In this document: piece by piece, positions 27,102 to 35,966 of the stretch | How positions within the stretch are numbered: position 1 is the first letter of the stretch | Layout of the letters: every line of letters begins with the position of its first letter | Source of the DNA: Candidatus Aramenus sp. CH1 | Lineage (GTDB): Archaea > Thermoproteota > Thermoprotei_A > Sulfolobales > Sulfolobaceae | NCBI GenBank assembly: GCA_022678445.1 | Contig: JALBWU010000002.1 | Coordinates: 1 to 64,000, forward strand | Length of the DNA: 64,000 bases | Direction of reading: 5' to 3' | Made by a program: the position numbers and the translations under genes | The notes under the pieces: model-generated | Told to the model about the DNA's origin: nothing | What the model saw: the letters and a program-made list of their open reading frames with translations, nothing else | Databases searched by the model: none

Positions 27102-27915
27102 ACTAAAGAGGGCAGTGGCGAGGAAGAAGGTCATCACCATAATAGGGATAACGTTACTCTTTGAAGTAGGGGTTTACGTTGCCCTCTCACAAGTGAAGAC
27201 TCCCAGAATAGAGGCGATCCTGGAGCCCATATCCTCGCTGTTGTGGCTAGTTGGAGTCCTTTTGCCTCAGAGTCTGTTACTGCACTTCATCACAATCTCA
27301 ATCTCCTCCGGTGCTCTCTCCGAGGAGTACGAACAGGGTACTGTGGACTTCTTCCTCACTAAGCCGATAACGAGGTTGCAGTTCCTCATGGGAAAGTACT
27401 TGGGAGGTTTCCTTCTAGTCACGTCAGTGTACGCCTTTATGGTCTTCCTCTCCCTGGTGCTCTCCGAGTCGCTGTTCGGAGCCCAGACAGACCTAGGATA
27501 CTTGCCAGTAATCTTCCTGACGGTAGAGTTCTCCTCCCTTACGTTCTTCTCCATAGCATTCATGATAGGCGAGGTCTTAAGGAGGAGCAGTCTGGCCTTT
27601 CTAATATCGAGCACCGTCCTAATAGGCTCAATACTCATAGGGACGGTCCTCGAGTTCGTGAGCAGGCTGACTGGGTCTTCCCTTTTCACGTCTATAGCGA
27701 TAGCCCTCCCTGCCTGGGGGGCAGTAGAGCTCCCCTACTTGTACGCCCAAGGTATACCTAACGCCTCACTTATAGTTCAGGCTTTGGAGATCTTTCCTGC
27801 GATCTCTGGCACGGAGATAGAGGCTATAGCCTATGTTATACTCTACTCGGGGGTGTCGACAGTGTTGGCCTTCATGAGCTTCCTAAATAGGGACATTCCT
27901 AAGAGGGTGAGCTAA
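27076..27915 (+). CDS. ABC-2 type transporter permease
   Basis: 279 residues with about six hydrophobic helices (near 20-35, 50-75, 108-130, 140-165, 173-195 and 245-265). The segment [33 protein letters not shown] is typical of ABC-2 permeases, where it lies in the first cytoplasmic loop. The TTG start overlaps the ATPase gene by 26 nt, so translation is coupled. Partner of the preceding ATPase. Confidence 0.85.
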   Translation: MIEKIVTYELKRAVARKKVITIIGITLLFEVGVYVALSQVKTPRIEAILEPISSLLWLVGVLLPQSLLLHFITISISSGALSEEYEQGTVDFFLTKPITRLQFLMGKYLGGFLLVTSVYAFMVFLSLVLSESLFGAQTDLGYLPVIFLTVEFSSLTFFSIAFMIGEVLRRSSLAFLISSTVLIGSILIGTVLEFVSRLTGSSLFTSIAIALPAWGAVELPYLYAQGIPNASLIVQALEIFPAISGTEIEAIAYVILYSGVSTVLAFMSFLNRDIPKRVS

Positions 27916-27960
27916 AGCTTTTAAACGCTTGTTTTTTAATTTCCCCGTTAAATACTGTTT

Positions 27961-28557
27961 ATGGAGACTCAAATACCTAAGGGACAGAAGTACATAAAGA
28001 AGTTCATATATTACGCTGCCCTTGGAGTGCCGGAAGTAGACGTAACCAAGTACAAGCTTACTGTCGCGGGATTGGTGGAAAATAGGCTGGAGTTCAGCTA
28101 CGAGGAGCTACTCAAGATGATAGACGTTGACTACGTTAGGGACTTTCACTGCGTGACTGGCTGGAGCGTAAAGGACGTGAGGTGGGAAGGGATTAGAATA
28201 AGGAGACTGGCAGAGATGGCAAAGGTCAAGGAAAACGCAAAATGGACAGTCTTTTACAGCTTAGATGGTTATACCTCGGTAGTTACGGTGGAGGACGCGT
28301 TACACGAGGACGCCATTATCGTCTTGAGGATGAACGGGAAACCCCTAACACTGGAGTCAGGGTTCCCCTCCAGGCCTTTTATACCCCACTTGTACGGGTG
28401 GAAGAGCGCTAAGTGGCTAACGGAGATAGAGTTCGTGGAGAAGTACGTGGACGGCTTTTGGGAAGAGAGGGGTTATCACGAGAGAGGTAACGTCTGGGAA
28501 GAGGAGAGATTTAAGGGACATAGCGGGAGGCACACTCCCAAGAGGCCCTTACTTTAA
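27961..28557 (+). CDS. Sulfite oxidase-family molybdopterin protein
   Basis: 198 residues with the SUOX/YedY molybdopterin fold and no signal peptide, so probably cytoplasmic. The molybdenum-ligand Cys is in [18 protein letters not shown] (C64). The family segments [33 protein letters not shown] and [10 protein letters not shown] are present. The N-terminal Tat signal and the heme and dimerisation domains of larger members are missing. The physiological substrate cannot be told. It overlaps the next minus-strand gene by 4 nt at the 3' ends. Confidence 0.9.
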   Translation: METQIPKGQKYIKKFIYYAALGVPEVDVTKYKLTVAGLVENRLEFSYEELLKMIDVDYVRDFHCVTGWSVKDVRWEGIRIRRLAEMAKVKENAKWTVFYSLDGYTSVVTVEDALHEDAIIVLRMNGKPLTLESGFPSRPFIPHLYGWKSAKWLTEIEFVEKYVDGFWEERGYHERGNVWEEERFKGHSGRHTPKRPLL

Positions 28558-28820
28558 ATGGAACAGACGCATTCGCTAACCTTTATCGCTATGCTTCTTA
28601 TCTCTTCAAGCGAGAGGGCTGGGACGAAAACCCGCCAGCTCTCGTCATTAAGGGACGGAGAGGACAAGATAGCTTGCAGTAGATCTTTACACTCCTTTGA
28701 AATTTCCTTGGTCTTTAGGTCGTCCACTTTATCGGACACGTATTCCTTTATGACCAGCATTGCCATCAGCGGTTTTCCAATCTCGGCTAGCCTTATTGCG
28801 TACCAGAGGGAATCGTCCAT
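28554..28820 (-). CDS. Small helical hypothetical protein
   Basis: 88 residues starting [20 protein letters not shown], predicted all-helical, with a CVCSI end. The minus-strand reading is preferred over the plus-strand one because a TATA-like GATTTAATC lies 26 bp before this ATG. Family not recognised. Confidence 0.55.
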   Translation of the reverse strand: MDDSLWYAIRLAEIGKPLMAMLVIKEYVSDKVDDLKTKEISKECKDLLQAILSSPSLNDESWRVFVPALSLEEIRSIAIKVSECVCSI

Positions 28821-28861
28821 GCTATCTAATATCTAGTCATGCGATTAAATCTTTTGATGGG

Positions 28862-28930
28862 GCTCCTCCTGTCTCGGATCTGCGAGGCGCTAGAGCAAGA
28901 CCGCGTCATAATGGATGACAGGAGGACATG
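28862..28930 (+). ncRNA. Candidate structured RNA: 10-bp hairpin followed by ACA
   Basis: TCCTCCTGTC (28864-28873) pairs perfectly with GACAGGAGGA (28917-28926) around a 43-nt GC-rich interior that can fold further (GCG/CGC). The stem is followed at once by the bases ACA (28926-28928) on the plus strand. A 9-bp lower stem, an internal pocket and a 3' ACA resemble archaeal H/ACA pseudouridine guide RNAs, but I cannot identify a convincing kink-turn or target. It lies in a GC-rich patch of an otherwise AT-rich 208-bp spacer with no ORF. Confidence 0.3.
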
Positions 28931-28997
28931 TCGAGGTTGACGCGAAGGCAGTCTTAAACTCAATGAAACATCTGTACATATTTTATGCGGATGTAAT

Positions 28998-29009
28998 CTT
29001 TATAAAAAC
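28998..29009 (+). promoter_or_regulatory. TATA box of 29029 gene
   Basis: CTTTATAAAAAC centred 25 bp before the ATG: a strong leaderless promoter. Confidence 0.6.
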
Positions 29010-29028
29010 AAAATAACAAGTTATTAAT

Positions 29029-29352
29029 ATGAGAATTAGATCTATAACAGCCGAAAAGGACACGGTAGAGTTCTGTTACGAGGGTTCGTCAGTTAAGATT
29101 TTAGTCATGGAGAAAGAGTTAAGGATATTTGAGGAAATAGGTTACGAGGTAGCTACAGGGCCAATCTACTCCAAGATTCAGCTTGCAGTTAGAGGGGACA
29201 ATGTATACGTGATAAGTCCATTTGGAGAGAACGAGGTAAAGGATCCCAGCAACATCCTAAAGGGCATAATGCAGCTCGCTGAGCTAGTGAAGGAAAAGCA
29301 CAAGGGGCTTTACGAAAAAATACAACGCGTCATCGGCACCATCCCTACTTAA
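29029..29352 (+). CDS. Hypothetical protein (107 aa)
   Basis: 107 residues, a mixed beta/alpha protein starting MRIRSITAEKDTVEFCYEGS with no membrane segments. Family not recognised. A strong TATA box 25 bp upstream supports expression and the start. The 3' end overlaps the convergent 93-residue gene by 8 nt. Confidence 0.65.
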   Translation: MRIRSITAEKDTVEFCYEGSSVKILVMEKELRIFEEIGYEVATGPIYSKIQLAVRGDNVYVISPFGENEVKDPSNILKGIMQLAELVKEKHKGLYEKIQRVIGTIPT

Positions 29353-29626
29353 TCTCTCCCATTTTCTTTACGTTTCCTTCGTAATCTTCGAAAATCACTT
29401 CACCGTCTTCCTTGAGTATTATGTACCCGGTCTTTCCTTCGCATTTATAGGGAAAAGCCAATAGCCCAGAGGTTCTCGTTGACGTAACTGCGTAAATGGG
29501 GTAAAGACTGTCGTCCATGTTTAGTGCAACGCAGTTAGGTACTACCTTGAATAAGAGGTTGAGAACGTCGTTCAAAAGGCTCTCGTACTCCTCGCCTACC
29601 TCCTTCAGCCTCCTTACTCTCTCCAC
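29345..29626 (-). CDS. Hypothetical protein (93 aa)
   Basis: 93 residues read from a GTG. The N-terminal half is helical (EEYESLLNDVLNLLFKVVP) and the C-terminal half is beta-rich (KTGYIILKEDGEVIFEDYEGNVKKMG). The order resembles small roadblock/profilin-like or sensor domains, but no family is recognised. It lies 23 nt after the stop of the upstream MFS gene, so the two may be co-transcribed. Confidence 0.55.
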   Translation of the reverse strand: MERVRRLKEVGEEYESLLNDVLNLLFKVVPNCVALNMDDSLYPIYAVTSTRTSGLLAFPYKCEGKTGYIILKEDGEVIFEDYEGNVKKMGEIK

Positions 29627-29649
29627 AACCCAAGATAGCCTAGCAGGCT

Positions 29650-30723
29650 TTAATATGTTATCGTAACCGTCCCTCTCCTCTTTACCCCAAGTAGCAGAAG
29701 CAAGAGCATAGAGGCTAACGTAACGGTTGAAGCTAATACTTTTACGTCCATAGAGCTGACCACTGGCACGAAAACACCTCCAACAGCAGCTGCGTTCAGT
29801 GCTATCCCCATATTCCTGGCGTTGGCTCCGTAAAGTTCAGCCACCCTAGGAGCCATGGAGTTTATCCCTAGGCCGAAAGCGTTGAAGGGCACCAACGCCA
29901 GTGAATTGTCAGTAAGGAAAAAGGTCGCTCCAGCTACTGCAGTGATGACCGTAGAAGTGGCTAATGCCCTAGTCTCCCCAAAGACCCTCGACAGTGCGGG
30001 AATCACGAAGTACATGGGTATTGACGCTACATAACCTACTACTAGCCAGACTATTCCACCTTCACTCTCGAGCAACGAGGGCGCCAGCTGTAGCACGAAA
30101 GCAGGCTCAAATGAGAGAAAGAATACAAGGACTGCGACAAATGGCGGCATTTCCAACTTGAACGCAGGACTTGTCCCCTCAAAAGCCTCTACCTTCCTAT
30201 AGAGCAACGAAAGCGGAAAACTGAGCGCTCCAGACACCGTTACAAGGTAAAAGTTGACCATAGAGATATACGCTAGAGCTCCCATGATCCAACCTACTGC
30301 CCATCCGCTAAGGGTTAACGCCTGGATCAGCCTATTTTCCGATCTCACTGCCTGCTCCATAGCGAGAGACGTTGCTAGCCCGAACGAGACACCAACTAGA
30401 AACCTGACGAGTACAAGCGAGAAAACGTTGTAGGTCAGCGCACTTGACAACGCTAGAAAACCAAGGGAAATAAACGACGCTAAGTACGTCAGCCTGGAGC
30501 CCAGGAGCGCTATAACCCTTTGGTACGCTATCGCTCCTACGATCCTACCGCCAAAGGGTATTGACACAACGAGGAAGGAAAGCCACGTGGGCAGGGGTAA
30601 GGAGGAAACGAAAAACGCGGGGGTTACCAGCACGTAAGTTGGAACGGTGTAAGCTAGGAAGGAAGTGATGTAGTCTCCCCTGAAAGCCCTCGTAGCAGTT
30701 TCACCGTTTATCAAATTCTTCAA
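29650..30723 (-). CDS. MFS transporter
   Basis: 357 residues with about 11 hydrophobic helices, short for the family (400 or more). The loop between TM2 and TM3 reads GGRIVGAIAYQRVIALLGSRL, matching the MFS motif A region. The best start is TTG; no ATG or GTG lies early in the frame, so the N-terminus is uncertain. Substrate unknown. It is divergent from another MFS gene, separated by an AT-rich 137-bp spacer. Confidence 0.8.
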   Translation of the reverse strand: MKNLINGETATRAFRGDYITSFLAYTVPTYVLVTPAFFVSSLPLPTWLSFLVVSIPFGGRIVGAIAYQRVIALLGSRLTYLASFISLGFLALSSALTYNVFSLVLVRFLVGVSFGLATSLAMEQAVRSENRLIQALTLSGWAVGWIMGALAYISMVNFYLVTVSGALSFPLSLLYRKVEAFEGTSPAFKLEMPPFVAVLVFFLSFEPAFVLQLAPSLLESEGGIVWLVVGYVASIPMYFVIPALSRVFGETRALATSTVITAVAGATFFLTDNSLALVPFNAFGLGINSMAPRVAELYGANARNMGIALNAAAVGGVFVPVVSSMDVKVLASTVTLASMLLLLLLGVKRRGTVTITY

Positions 30724-30860
30724 TATATTTTTAAATCTTAGGTCTGTAGCATATAAGTATACTTAGAAAAGTATAAATTTACCATTAATGATATTTGCCC
30801 TCACTTTAGTTAAGTTCAATTTTAAGTAAGGTTTAATAAATAGTCCTATAACTGTCTCCT

Positions 30861-32060
30861 ATGAGCAATAGGGCAAACTACCTAGGCTCTTACGTCTCTT
30901 GGGTCATGGACTCGTACGATCTCGGCGCAGTAGTGATAACTGCAACGGTCTTGGAAAGGCTATTCTACCCCACCTTAGGTCTCATAGGTTCTGTATTACC
31001 TATAGTCTTTACCGTAGTCACTAGACCTCTAGGAGGCTTTTTATTGGGATACTGGTCTGATCTCTACGGCAGAAAGAGGACTCTGGTCTTTACGGTCTTG
31101 GGCTACTCCTTGGCAATTGGGCTAACTGGCTTGCTTCCCACATACTATCAAATAGGGCTACTAGCCCCGGTTCTGCTTTCTATACTAAGGATGGTACAAG
31201 GGATCTTCATAGGTGGAGACGTTTCGTCGAGCTTTACCCTAGCAATGGAAAGTGTGAGGAAGTGGAGGGGCTTAGCGTCTGGGGTCATGCAGTCTGGGAC
31301 GCTAGTGGGTTTCGTCATAGTTGACCTGCTGTTTAGCTACCTTTCTCTCCAATCTGGTTTCATCGAAGTGGGATGGAGGATCATTTTCCTACTTGGCACA
31401 ATCCCCGCCGTTCTAGCGTTAATAATAAGGTATAAGGTGACGGAGTCCAAGGTCTACTTGGAGTCCGAGAAACTACCCCCGCTTAAGGGGCTAAAGCCCG
31501 TTTTGCAAACCATAGTGGTAATGATAGGCTTTTGGGTAATGATATACGCGGGCCCCCAGTTCGTCCCAGTCTTCCTAGGCTCAGTGTTGAAGCTAAAGCC
31601 CTCGGTATACGGCGAGTTAGCTCTCTTCATGAACTTGATAGGCATTCCAGCAATGACGATCTCTGGGGTTATTTCAGACTTCATAGGCAGGAGAACTATG
31701 GCATTAATAAGCATAGGAGTAGCGTTGGCAACCGCGTGGAGCTTCTACTTCTTTGTGATCCACGATCTCTTGTTGTCGATTCTCGTCTTTGGCTTTGGAA
31801 TGAACCTCCCCTCAGCTATAACGCCGGCGTATCTCGCTGAAAGGTTCAAGACGTTTAGTAGGGCAACTGGCGTTGGGTTCTCTTACAATGGCGCGTTCAT
31901 AGTTGCCGGTTTTACTTCTCTCGTAATCTCGCTATTCTCCAGATACGCGCCAACAAACGCAGTGGCGTTCTCAGTCCTAGCTTTTGGTTCAGTACTGTCA
32001 GTTATAGGTCTCCTAGCAGGCCCAGAGACAACAAAGCAGAGCGAGCTAGTAGTCAGTTAG
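30861..32060 (+). CDS. MFS transporter, metabolite:H+ symporter type
   Basis: 399 residues and about 12 transmembrane helices. Motif A is seen as [21 protein letters not shown] (about 54-74) and is repeated in the second half as [14 protein letters not shown]. The N-terminus [15 protein letters not shown], with acidic residues in TM1, is typical of the sialate/aromatic acid/metabolite:H+ symporter group. The substrate is likely an organic acid or sugar, by family analogy only. Confidence 0.85.
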   Translation: MSNRANYLGSYVSWVMDSYDLGAVVITATVLERLFYPTLGLIGSVLPIVFTVVTRPLGGFLLGYWSDLYGRKRTLVFTVLGYSLAIGLTGLLPTYYQIGLLAPVLLSILRMVQGIFIGGDVSSSFTLAMESVRKWRGLASGVMQSGTLVGFVIVDLLFSYLSLQSGFIEVGWRIIFLLGTIPAVLALIIRYKVTESKVYLESEKLPPLKGLKPVLQTIVVMIGFWVMIYAGPQFVPVFLGSVLKLKPSVYGELALFMNLIGIPAMTISGVISDFIGRRTMALISIGVALATAWSFYFFVIHDLLLSILVFGFGMNLPSAITPAYLAERFKTFSRATGVGFSYNGAFIVAGFTSLVISLFSRYAPTNAVAFSVLAFGSVLSVIGLLAGPETTKQSELVVS

Positions 32061-32099
32061 TTTTTACAAAATTTAGTAGAATTAAAAAAACTTAGAAAA

Positions 32100-32110
32100 G
32101 TTTTTAACTT
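32100..32110 (+). promoter_or_regulatory. TATA box of doxDA operon
   Basis: GTTTTTAACTT about 38 bp before the doxD ATG, predicting a 10-15 nt leader that contains TGAGGA (32133-32138) as ribosome binding site. This is one of few leadered promoters here. Confidence 0.5.
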
Positions 32111-32141
32111 CTAATTAACTTCTAAACAACATTGAGGACAA

Positions 32142-32690
32142 ATGTCCGGAAAAGAGTTACTTAATCCAGGCAATAGCACTAGGCTAGAGTACTTGTGGCC
32201 AGTCAGGTTTGCAGTAGGCTGGATGTATTTGGACGGAGGACTAAGGAAGGCTGTCTTGAAGCCAGCAAAGCTTGATCCCAATTCGTCCTCTTTCGTTGGA
32301 GGGAAACTGGTCAACTTCCTGCCACATGCAGGCCCATTTAAGTCCTTCCTGCTGATGACCTTAGAAAACAGATCCCTAGACGTCACGTTCTTAACGGTCT
32401 TTAGCTATATAGAGATACTAGTAGGTCTATTCCTCGTGATAGGCCTATTGAGCAGGTTAGCGTCACTCGGAGCTCTAGCTATGGCAGTCGGTTTTGCACC
32501 AGCCTACTGGCTTGGCTCCACTTGTGAAGACGAATGGCAAATAGGTGCTCTACTCACTGCGGGCTCAATAACCCTAATGCTGACCGCACCAGGAAGGGTA
32601 TTAGGCCTCGATTACTTCCTTTACAAGAAGTTCGGAGACAGGCCCTTAGCTAAGAACGTGCCAATACTGAAGTGGATAAAGCTGTGGTGA
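32142..32690 (+). CDS. doxD: Thiosulfate:quinone oxidoreductase, DoxD subunit
   Basis: 182 residues with about four membrane helices (near 20-35, 85-105, 108-125 and 130-150). Homologue of the DoxD subunit of the Acidianus ambivalens enzyme, which oxidises thiosulfate to tetrathionate outside the cell and reduces caldariellaquinone. Recognised from [22 protein letters not shown] at the N-terminus and the downstream DoxA. First gene of the doxD-doxA-DUF929 operon. Confidence 0.92.
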   Translation: MSGKELLNPGNSTRLEYLWPVRFAVGWMYLDGGLRKAVLKPAKLDPNSSSFVGGKLVNFLPHAGPFKSFLLMTLENRSLDVTFLTVFSYIEILVGLFLVIGLLSRLASLGALAMAVGFAPAYWLGSTCEDEWQIGALLTAGSITLMLTAPGRVLGLDYFLYKKFGDRPLAKNVPILKWIKLW

Positions 32691-32695
32691 CCTTA

Positions 32696-33196
32696 ATGGA
32701 CAGAGTGACTATCGTTGCAATAGTGTTTTCAATCCTTGTAGCAGGGTGGATTCTGGGAACTGGTCAGTGGGCTTACGGGAACGTTGTAGGTCCCCTGGTG
32801 AATAACTCAAAGCTACCAAAACTTCAGATCACGTATGCCGAGATGACCCCAGTCAGCAATGGCACTGAGCTAATACTGAACATAACTGACGTAGATGGTC
32901 CAGACGCGTATCCTGCCTCCGGCACAATGCTGATAATAAGCAACTCCACGTATACGTTGGTCTTGAACTCCAGCCAAATAGCTCACGATATTGTCAAGAT
33001 CATACAAGCCCCGTGGAACGAGAACAAGAAGGACTCCGTGAACTGGTACTCCGGTTTCGTGATAGTGTTAGGTAGTGAGGCCCAGTTTAACCTAGTAATC
33101 CCAGTGCACCTCAGTCCGGGTACGTATAAATTAACGATAGTGACACCTGCAGTTTCCCAGTCTAGGTGGGCCACTGCAACCGTGACTTTAAGCTAA
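32696..33196 (+). CDS. doxA: Thiosulfate:quinone oxidoreductase, DoxA subunit
   Basis: 166 residues from the ATG at [10 protein letters not shown]. This start is preferred over a GTG eight codons earlier because GGTGA (32686-32690, overlapping the doxD stop) lies 5 nt before it. One N-terminal membrane anchor (about 5-24) is followed by an extracytoplasmic beta-rich domain with several N-x-S/T sequons. Small subunit of the thiosulfate-oxidising complex with DoxD. Confidence 0.9.
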   Translation: MDRVTIVAIVFSILVAGWILGTGQWAYGNVVGPLVNNSKLPKLQITYAEMTPVSNGTELILNITDVDGPDAYPASGTMLIISNSTYTLVLNSSQIAHDIVKIIQAPWNENKKDSVNWYSGFVIVLGSEAQFNLVIPVHLSPGTYKLTIVTPAVSQSRWATATVTLS

Positions 33197-33222
33197 GGGA
33201 TAAAACCTTTTTTGTGATTAAA

Positions 33223-33951
33223 ATGAGGAGACACGTTCTAAGTCTCGTCGTTTTGATCTTAGTTGTTTTCTTCATGATTTCCTTCTCGCTCTGGAGCTCC
33301 ATCGTTTCCATCTTTTACCCAGACCCGCTGAACCACTTGGTGAGGGTCTCTGGAAGGGACTTCGACAATAGCTCAGTTGCCGTCTATTTTATAACGTGGT
33401 ACGGATGTCCCTACGGCGCAACAGTTTCTTGGTCCCTCTACGTGTTCCTGAAGAAGTTCGGAAACGTCACTGTAGAGCCCCACTACAGCATAGTCGAGGG
33501 GGATATAGGCTCCCCAGTCCCTGGTCTGCTGTTCTTAAATTACTCGTCAAAGCGAATCTCCTTCCACGTCCTTTACCTTTACAACCAGTACCTTAACGCC
33601 ACTCCTAATGGGACGAGTATAGATAACTTGGTAACGTATGGTCTTGCTATAATAAAACAGGAGGAATCACCTTGGGTATACTCGCTAATCAAGGAATACG
33701 AAGTAGACGTTCCCCTTGTATCGCCCTTCAGTGACGTCGTTAACTCCGGTAACCCTCCACATGTAGCTACTACCTTGATTATAACCTCACCAAAAGGTAC
33801 CTTCATGCTCATAGGCTACCCCTCAACGCTTTCCCCTCAGGACGTCCTTAGCATATCCTCCAACGTGACTTACTTGCTTGCGCTCGTGAACTCGAGTAAG
33901 GTCCCCCCTCAGATACTCTCCTTCTCTGAACAGCTTGTCCAAGACGTTTAG
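33223..33951 (+). CDS. DUF929-family membrane-anchored thioredoxin-like protein
   Basis: 242 residues from the ATG at MRRHVLSLVV (a GTG three codons earlier is also possible). A single signal-anchor helix (about 4-27) is followed by an extracytoplasmic thioredoxin-like domain. FITWYGCPYGATVSW near residue 60 places a lone Cys at a CxxC-like position. N-x-S/T sequons fit an external location. DUF929 proteins are found mainly in Sulfolobales. Its place 26 nt after doxA suggests a role in assembly or thiol/sulfur handling for thiosulfate oxidation; that is inference. Confidence 0.8.
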   Translation: MRRHVLSLVVLILVVFFMISFSLWSSIVSIFYPDPLNHLVRVSGRDFDNSSVAVYFITWYGCPYGATVSWSLYVFLKKFGNVTVEPHYSIVEGDIGSPVPGLLFLNYSSKRISFHVLYLYNQYLNATPNGTSIDNLVTYGLAIIKQEESPWVYSLIKEYEVDVPLVSPFSDVVNSGNPPHVATTLIITSPKGTFMLIGYPSTLSPQDVLSISSNVTYLLALVNSSKVPPQILSFSEQLVQDV

Positions 33952-33994
33952 GTTTTCCTCAAAAAACAGAAAAGGGGCCGAACGGAATACTCTT

Positions 33995-35449
33995 ATGCTC
34001 AAGAGAACTCTTGAGGTCTCCTTTAAGCTTCTTCCGAGGATCCTCATGATAAGGCATTACAGGGATCTTTACCTTAAAGGCAAGGAGATCGACGAGAAAG
34101 AGGTGGAAAGAGAGGCAGAAAAACTGCTTAACGTGCTGATTTCCCTCGGTCCCACTTTTATTAAGATAGGCCAAATGCTCTCAGTGCACTCAGACGTGTT
34201 GCCGGAGGGATACCTTAAGGTCCTCTCGAGGCTCCAAGACCAGGTTCCGCCTTCCCCTTGGGAGAGCGTAAAGCAAATTATTGACGAGGATTTAGGGGAG
34301 AGGGCAAAGGAGCTGGAGATAAACCCTGTGCCCATTTCCTCTGCGAGCATAGGGCAGGTCTACTTAGCCAAATACAAGGGAAAGGAAGTAGTTGTGAAGG
34401 TGAACAGACCAAGGATTAGGGAGACAGTAAAGGAGGATATCCAAGTTATAAGGAGACTGATGCCTTTTCTTAAGTTCATATTTGACGAGTCCTTTTACGA
34501 GAGCTTCAAGGCAATAGTCAACGACTTTTCCTCGAGGATATTCGAGGAGATGGACTTCACAAAGGAGGAGTTTTACATGAGGAAGATAGCCGAGGAGCTC
34601 AGCGCGTTCCCTGACGTCATAGTGCCAAAGCCCTACTTCTCTACCAAGAGGGTGCTGGTCATGGAGTACGTCAAGGGATATAAGGTCACAAGCGAGGAGG
34701 CAAAGAAAATCGTGGAGCCGAGCTACCTTGCGTACAAGGTGTTCAAGGTGTTCATGGTCATGTTGTTGGAGAAGGAGTACTTCCACGCAGACCCCCATCC
34801 AGGGAACATAGCAGTGGACGAAAAGGGAAACTTAATCATTTACGACTTCGGCATGGTCGGGAGGATGGACAAGGACACTAGGAACAAGCTAATTAGGGCG
34901 TACGCTTCCCTAGTTAGGCTGGACGGCATAGGGCTAGTTAGAGTCTTGGAGGAGTTGGGCGCAGTTCAGCCAGAAGCAGATAGAGAGCTGTTGGCAAAGG
35001 GTATAGAGATCTTCTTGAGCGCCTTTCGCGACGTGACGCCGGAGACGTTAGAAGTCGAGCAGTTCTTGAACGCGGCTAACGAGGTATTTTACAGGTTCCC
35101 TTTGAGGTTGCCCCAGAAGTTGGTGCTATACATAAGGATGACGTCTACGTTGGGAGGGACTTGCCTGCAGATAGATCCCGAGTTTAAGTTCTTCGAAAAA
35201 CTAGTGGAGCTCATAGAAGAAGAAGGGCTCGAGCTCTCTGCCATGGTGGACGAGATCAGGGACACCTTTTCCTCAGCGCTGAGGAAGTTTAGGATGTCTC
35301 TGCTGGAGAAACCCATACTCACTAAGAAGGAGAAGGTAGACAAAATACCCATTGTCTTCATTGTCGTAGCTTTGATTATATACTTGATACTTAAACAGCC
35401 AGTTCCTTCGATACTAGTTGCGTTACTGGGGTTGGCATTAAAAAGGTAA
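33995..35449 (+). CDS. UbiB/ABC1 (AarF) family atypical kinase
   Basis: 484 residues from the ATG at MLKRTLEV (an upstream in-frame TTG overlaps the preceding gene). Family hallmarks are KIGQ in FIKIGQMLSVHSDVLP, the Ala-rich loop ASIGQVYLAKYKGKEVVVKV, the catalytic HADPHPGNI and the DFG-like YDFGMVG. The C-terminus has one or two membrane helices (VFIVVALIIYLIL onwards). UbiB proteins are ATPases required for quinone biosynthesis or handling. Placement 43 nt after the dox genes points to caldariellaquinone, as inference. Confidence 0.9.
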   Translation: MLKRTLEVSFKLLPRILMIRHYRDLYLKGKEIDEKEVEREAEKLLNVLISLGPTFIKIGQMLSVHSDVLPEGYLKVLSRLQDQVPPSPWESVKQIIDEDLGERAKELEINPVPISSASIGQVYLAKYKGKEVVVKVNRPRIRETVKEDIQVIRRLMPFLKFIFDESFYESFKAIVNDFSSRIFEEMDFTKEEFYMRKIAEELSAFPDVIVPKPYFSTKRVLVMEYVKGYKVTSEEAKKIVEPSYLAYKVFKVFMVMLLEKEYFHADPHPGNIAVDEKGNLIIYDFGMVGRMDKDTRNKLIRAYASLVRLDGIGLVRVLEELGAVQPEADRELLAKGIEIFLSAFRDVTPETLEVEQFLNAANEVFYRFPLRLPQKLVLYIRMTSTLGGTCLQIDPEFKFFEKLVELIEEEGLELSAMVDEIRDTFSSALRKFRMSLLEKPILTKKEKVDKIPIVFIVVALIIYLILKQPVPSILVALLGLALKR

Positions 35450-35454
35450 GAATT

Positions 35455-35835
35455 TCACTCGATCTTAATGGTTGCAGTCCCCTCTATTGGTAACCTAAGC
35501 GTTAGAACGCCGTTCTCGTACTTGCCGGCTATCTCTCCGTCTTTCTTGACGGTTACTGGGAGCCTTATTACCTTGTACACTTTCTTCGGACGCTGGCTTA
35601 CGTACCTCTTTCCAGCCTCGCTTATTTCCCTCTCCGCCTCTATGACTAGCTCGTTCTGTGGCGTGATCCTCGCCTTAATGTTGGCCTTATTGAAACCAGG
35701 CATGTCCGCTACGATTACGAGGTACCCTCCTTCCTCGTAGACGTCAACAGGGGGATAAGTGACCTCGTAAAACCCCCTGCTCAGCTCCTCTGCCCTCTTT
35801 ATCAGCTCGTTTTTAATGGCCGAGGTTATGCTCAC
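35455..35835 (-). CDS. Small heat shock protein (Hsp20/alpha-crystallin)
   Basis: 126 residues. An ATP-independent holdase chaperone. The alpha-crystallin domain spans about 27-120: PPVDVYEEGGYLVIVADMPG at its start, then the GKYENGVLTLRLP signature (G-x-L) and the C-terminal ATIKIE with an I-x-I-like tail. Start is GTG with an upstream GAGGTGAG (35843-35850). It ends 6 nt from the convergent UbiB gene. Confidence 0.93.
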   Translation of the reverse strand: MSITSAIKNELIKRAEELSRGFYEVTYPPVDVYEEGGYLVIVADMPGFNKANIKARITPQNELVIEAEREISEAGKRYVSQRPKKVYKVIRLPVTVKKDGEIAGKYENGVLTLRLPIEGTATIKIE

Positions 35836-35966
35836 CTCTGGCTCACCTCCTCCTTAAAAGGAACTTGAAAAGTCTATATAACAAATACCATCTAAGTAGT
35901 CTCATAAAGATAAAGTGTCATCCTTCGTTAATATACTTTTTTATCGATAGGGTCTTTTCCTCACCT

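Noticed and set aside
28558-28836. Plus-strand 92-codon frame opposite the 88-residue gene
   Set aside because: The minus-strand frame has a TATA box at the right distance and a normal globular composition; the plus frame is Ser-rich shadow sequence.
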